DNA of 64,000 bases from Platerodrilus igneus (Eukaryota > Arthropoda > Insecta > Coleoptera > Lycidae), in assembly GCA_036346225.1 (NCBI GenBank), contig JARFIW010000139.1:62001-126000 (forward strand), given 5' to 3'. Position numbers and translations under genes: made by a program. Below, one piece after another: positions 61,251-64,000 of the stretch. The notes under the pieces were generated by a model that was not told where the DNA came from, ran no database searches, and saw only the letters and a program-made list of their open reading frames with translations. How positions within the stretch are numbered: position 1 is the first letter of the stretch; each line of letters opens with the position of its first letter.

Positions 61251-62295
61251 TTATTCTTCACACATTAGATCACATATTTTATCTCGTTTAACAGCTGCTT
61301 TTACATCTATAGAAACTTCACAAACAGTATCATCATCATCATCAATATCCATTTCATCTAAATCATAATCATTATTTTTCATACATATATTATGCAGAAT
61401 GCAACATGCTATGATGACATCTGGTATAAAGATCGTGTCTGTTACATTTAAAAACTTTAGATTTCTAAAGCGACCTTTAAGAAGTCCAAACGCCTGCTCT
61501 ATACAGACTCTAGTGGAAGAATGCATATAATTAATTTTTTTTTGTTTAGTTGTTAGGTGCCCATTATTTGCATATGGTGTTAACAAGTTTATGGTAATAG
61601 GGTATGCTGAATCGCCTAATAAAAGTTGGTTTTCATTTAAAACTTGAAAAAGATATTTTGATATTGGCGATACTGTAAATACCCGAGCATCATGAACGCT
61701 GCCAATATATCCTAGAAATCAATACATAATAGATACATTTTGGGAAAACTTCTTAATTTACCAGCAAAACAATCTATAAATGTATTGTCCCATTTGCATA
61801 CTCCTTGCAATAGTATTGAGTGAAATTGTTTCCTATTCAGATATGAGTTGGGATTGATTTTTGGAGTTACAATTCGAATATGGGTTCCATCTATAGCTCC
61901 AACGACTTCTGGGATTCGACTTTTCTTTTTGAATCCATTGGAATAGTGTTCATATCTTGTGGCCATTTGATAAACTTTTTTACGTTTCTTATTAGTATAT
62001 CAATTAGTGTAGTAGTGTAGTACTTGTCGACAAATCAAATCTATCGGCAACAGATCAAAAATTTTTTAGTAATGTCAACCTGTACAATAACCATTATTTT
62101 CACTAACCTGTAAACTTTCTGATTAGCTAACATCCATAAACAAACTAATATCTGCTTATCGGGACTAGTTGGGCGTCCTCCAAGTGGTGTTTGCTTATAA
62201 ATATCCACGCCAAATTCTTTAACTAAAATTGCTATAGTTGATTTTTCCAAACGAAAATGTGCTCTGAAATCTGAAAAACCTTCAGGGTGACATTA
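61251..62295 (-). pseudogene. HARBI1-like Harbinger transposase
   Basis: The N-terminal region has GFSDFRAHFRLEKSTIAIL in frame with LGGRPTSPDKQILVCLWML. A small intron (about 62116-62089) and frame changes follow. The first catalytic Asp is in VVGAIDGTHIRIVTPK; exon 61762 ends with DCFAG. A 48-bp intron (61761-61712) joins to YIGSVHDARVF. The second Asp is in LLLGDSAYP and the Glu in CIEQAFGLLKGRFRNL. All three catalytic acids remain, but frameshifts near 62000-62080 break the frame. With the Myb-like gene it forms a two-gene Harbinger element. I could not find its terminal repeats. Confidence 0.8.
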
Positions 62296-62399
62296 AGTAA
62301 AAGTAATAGCTCACCAGATAAAGAATAAGTAGTGATAACTTCTATATAATTTATTATACAAGTTCTCTAGAGTTAATGTGAAGGTTAGTGTATATGTAG

Positions 62400-62680
62400 A
62401 ATTAGCTTTAGATTGGCAATGAACTTAGCACACACACACACACACAGAAGTTCAGATAATGGTTTTAAAGTTTTTATTTGTACCACTAAATAAAGATCTG
62501 TCTATACACTGGTTACATTAACAAGCTATTTCAAATCCAGATCTTAAATATGCCAGATTCATTCACACTTTATTGAAAAAATAAGTTGTTTATATAATCC
62601 AGTTATAATCAAACTACTATGAAATTAATCAATAGGCACATAAACTGATTAAATTTGAACAAGGGCCCTATTGTCTCATG
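62400..62680. other. No gene; short (CA)n run
   Basis: A (CA)n run lies at about 62430-62447. Nothing else is recognised. Confidence 0.5.
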
Positions 62681-62684
62681 ATAT

Positions 62685-63090
62685 ATTTGGTATCGGTCTC
62701 ATTGGATACATTGATTGAAGCATACATAAACATGAGTCGTGGTTGTTATCCGCATAATACACCAGGCACATCCTTTTAGGGTCTATAATCGACCCCTCAC
62801 CTATATTTGTAATGTACTTTGATGTGAAAGTGGACTATAATATAGTTCCTCAGTTATATCCGCTTTTCTATAGTCGCGTTTGTACGCATCCTATCTTATT
62901 AAAGCGTTTCCATAGCGAGAATGATATGTATGAATATTATTTACATGTTCCAATGATATATGAAGTAGTGGTACATGTCAGTTTGTCAAAATTGTTCTAC
63001 ATTATTCAGTGCAGATGGTCTTTATTGCAATTGACTACATACAGAGCTGCGTGATAAAATACAGTCAAACTAATAAGACTTCCTTTTCCA
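62685..63090. repeat. Second copy of the dispersed repeat at 54640-55085
   Basis: It shares the same ordered words as the first copy, including ATTAAAGCGTTTC and GAATATTATTTACATG. Confidence 0.7.
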
Positions 63091-63099
63091 ACTAACACT

Positions 63100-63550
63100 T
63101 TCTAAAAAACTGTGCTTGACATGTTCCAAACGTTAGAAGTTTAGTATGCAATAAAATAATTAATGCACACTTGTATTAAAATTTATTAAATCCTGTTATA
63201 TTATATACCCTTTCTTACACGTTGGTTGCTGTATTATTGCAACTAGCACTATCACAATACCAGGAGTAATGAAAAGAGAAAGACAATCTATAATCTATTA
63301 CATAACTTGAAACGTTGGAAGCTGTTGCCTGCGTTGGTTCTGTTTTTTTGATTAAAAGTATTTGGTGAGCAGTATTTACCTTTTAAGAAAGCTTTCTCTT
63401 TATTTTATGCGACTGTAGACAAGCATTAGCCTTCTAAGTATGCAAGCCGTATACTGTTAGCAACCTCCGCAACAACCAATAACAAAACATATTGAGGATG
63501 CAAAGCGCAAGACTGATGGTATTGATTTAACTACAGTACATCTGATTTAC
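63100..63550. other. AT-rich sequence, nothing recognised
   Basis: No supported gene or repeat is visible. Confidence 0.4.
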
Positions 63551-63554
63551 TAAT

Positions 63555-63800
63555 GCTCCACCCGAAAGTACTACATTGGCTAGGAAATGAGTTTTTTTTC
63601 ACCTGGAAATTTTGAATTTTGCGGAACCCTTGCTCTAGGAAGCACGGTAGGGATCTTTAACGTTCATGATCCCACAAACACGCGGTATCTACATTTTACC
63701 TCTCACCCAAACCAGGGCGTATTTTTTCAAGTGGTCAGTGTCGGGAATCGACCTCGACTCTTTGGGCTTAGTAATCACACGCAAGCCAAGGGAGCAGCCA
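63555..63800 (-). mobile_element. Second SINE copy, head degenerate
   Basis: It matches the body of the SINE at 18250-18545: AGTACTACATTGGCTAGGAA against AGTTACTACATTGTCAAGGA, and TACATTTTACCTCTCACCC. The B-box equivalent (GTCGATTCCCGAC, minus, about 63738-63752) has changed from the first copy. Confidence 0.65.
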
Positions 63801-63837
63801 ATGATTTAACTACAAACGATATTACAGAAGCAGCATT

Positions 63838-64000
63838 ATAATTAGGTCTTCAGTCTTGGATCTGGTTAGACGCGCACCCTCATTGTTTCTTATTCTGAAC
63901 TAACCTACACATTTCCCTGAAATTTGCAGAGTCTGCATCTATCACTATTTGATCTAGGTCTACATCTACCTCCCTTTTCCTATCTCTGCTTGTGATATAT
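63838..64000 (-). mobile_element. 3' end of the endonuclease-RT LINE, runs off the window
   Basis: The sequence from ATTAGGTCTTCAG onward is nearly the same as 55820-55980 and has the same orientation. It continues past the window end, so a longer copy may lie to the right. Confidence 0.8.

Overview
The window is AT-rich eukaryotic DNA with no intact host gene that I can recognise. The RNA-like, intron-bearing and transposon genes, the long (TA)n arrays and the families seen (CR1-like and other endonuclease-RT LINEs, Penelope, BEL/Pao, PIF/Harbinger, tRNA-derived SINE) point to an invertebrate animal, most likely an arthropod. The species cannot be fixed from sequence alone. Nearly everything readable is mobile or virus-like DNA in decay.

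Region 1 (1-9.9 kb) is the most unusual part. Positions 1-5858 form an imperfect palindrome. Each arm carries the same long, broken gene, and the two copies are transcribed divergently from a central spacer. The spacer holds two hairpins, a GGTCATATGGTCATGTGGTCA-like tandem array cut into short units, and a TATA box facing each arm. Decayed copies of arm sequence continue to about 7.6 kb. At 7.8-9.0 kb there is a short cysteine-rich ORF (minus) and a frameshifted gene with three C2H2 fingers and the conserved N-terminal region I associate with protein-primed DNA polymerase B genes of Polinton/adintovirus-like elements. The promoters of the palindrome genes and the zinc-finger gene share a TATA...GGAAC core, so I read the tract as one endogenous virus-like or Polinton-like element. 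That is inference.

Region 2 (9.9-24.7 kb) is mostly unannotatable AT-rich DNA. It contains a mariner-like transposase fragment (11.1-11.4 kb), a BEL-type LTR with primer-binding site (13.6-14.2 kb), a tRNA-derived SINE (18.3-18.5 kb), a LINE fragment, (TA)n arrays, a 29-bp tandem repeat and a GT-rich minisatellite. Region 3 (24.7-33.3 kb) has a nearly full-length CR1/Jockey-type LINE on the minus strand and a second, internally deleted endonuclease-RT LINE on the plus strand.

Region 4 (33.9-41.5 kb) has a hammerhead-ribozyme-like motif, a HARBI1-like Harbinger transposase pseudogene with three recognisable introns, a LINE 3' end and a BEL/Pao pol remnant. Region 5 (41.5-48 kb) is a cluster of Penelope-like elements: two partial copies, a 2.2-kb palindromic pair, and a copy bracketed by near-identical 386-bp inverted repeats. 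Region 6 (48-64 kb) starts with AT-rich repeats and hairpin arrays. It ends with a LINE inserted into another LINE's PHD/SGNH-type ORF1 (with an apparent 8-bp target-site duplication), a two-gene Harbinger element (Myb-like protein plus transposase), and further SINE and LINE fragments.
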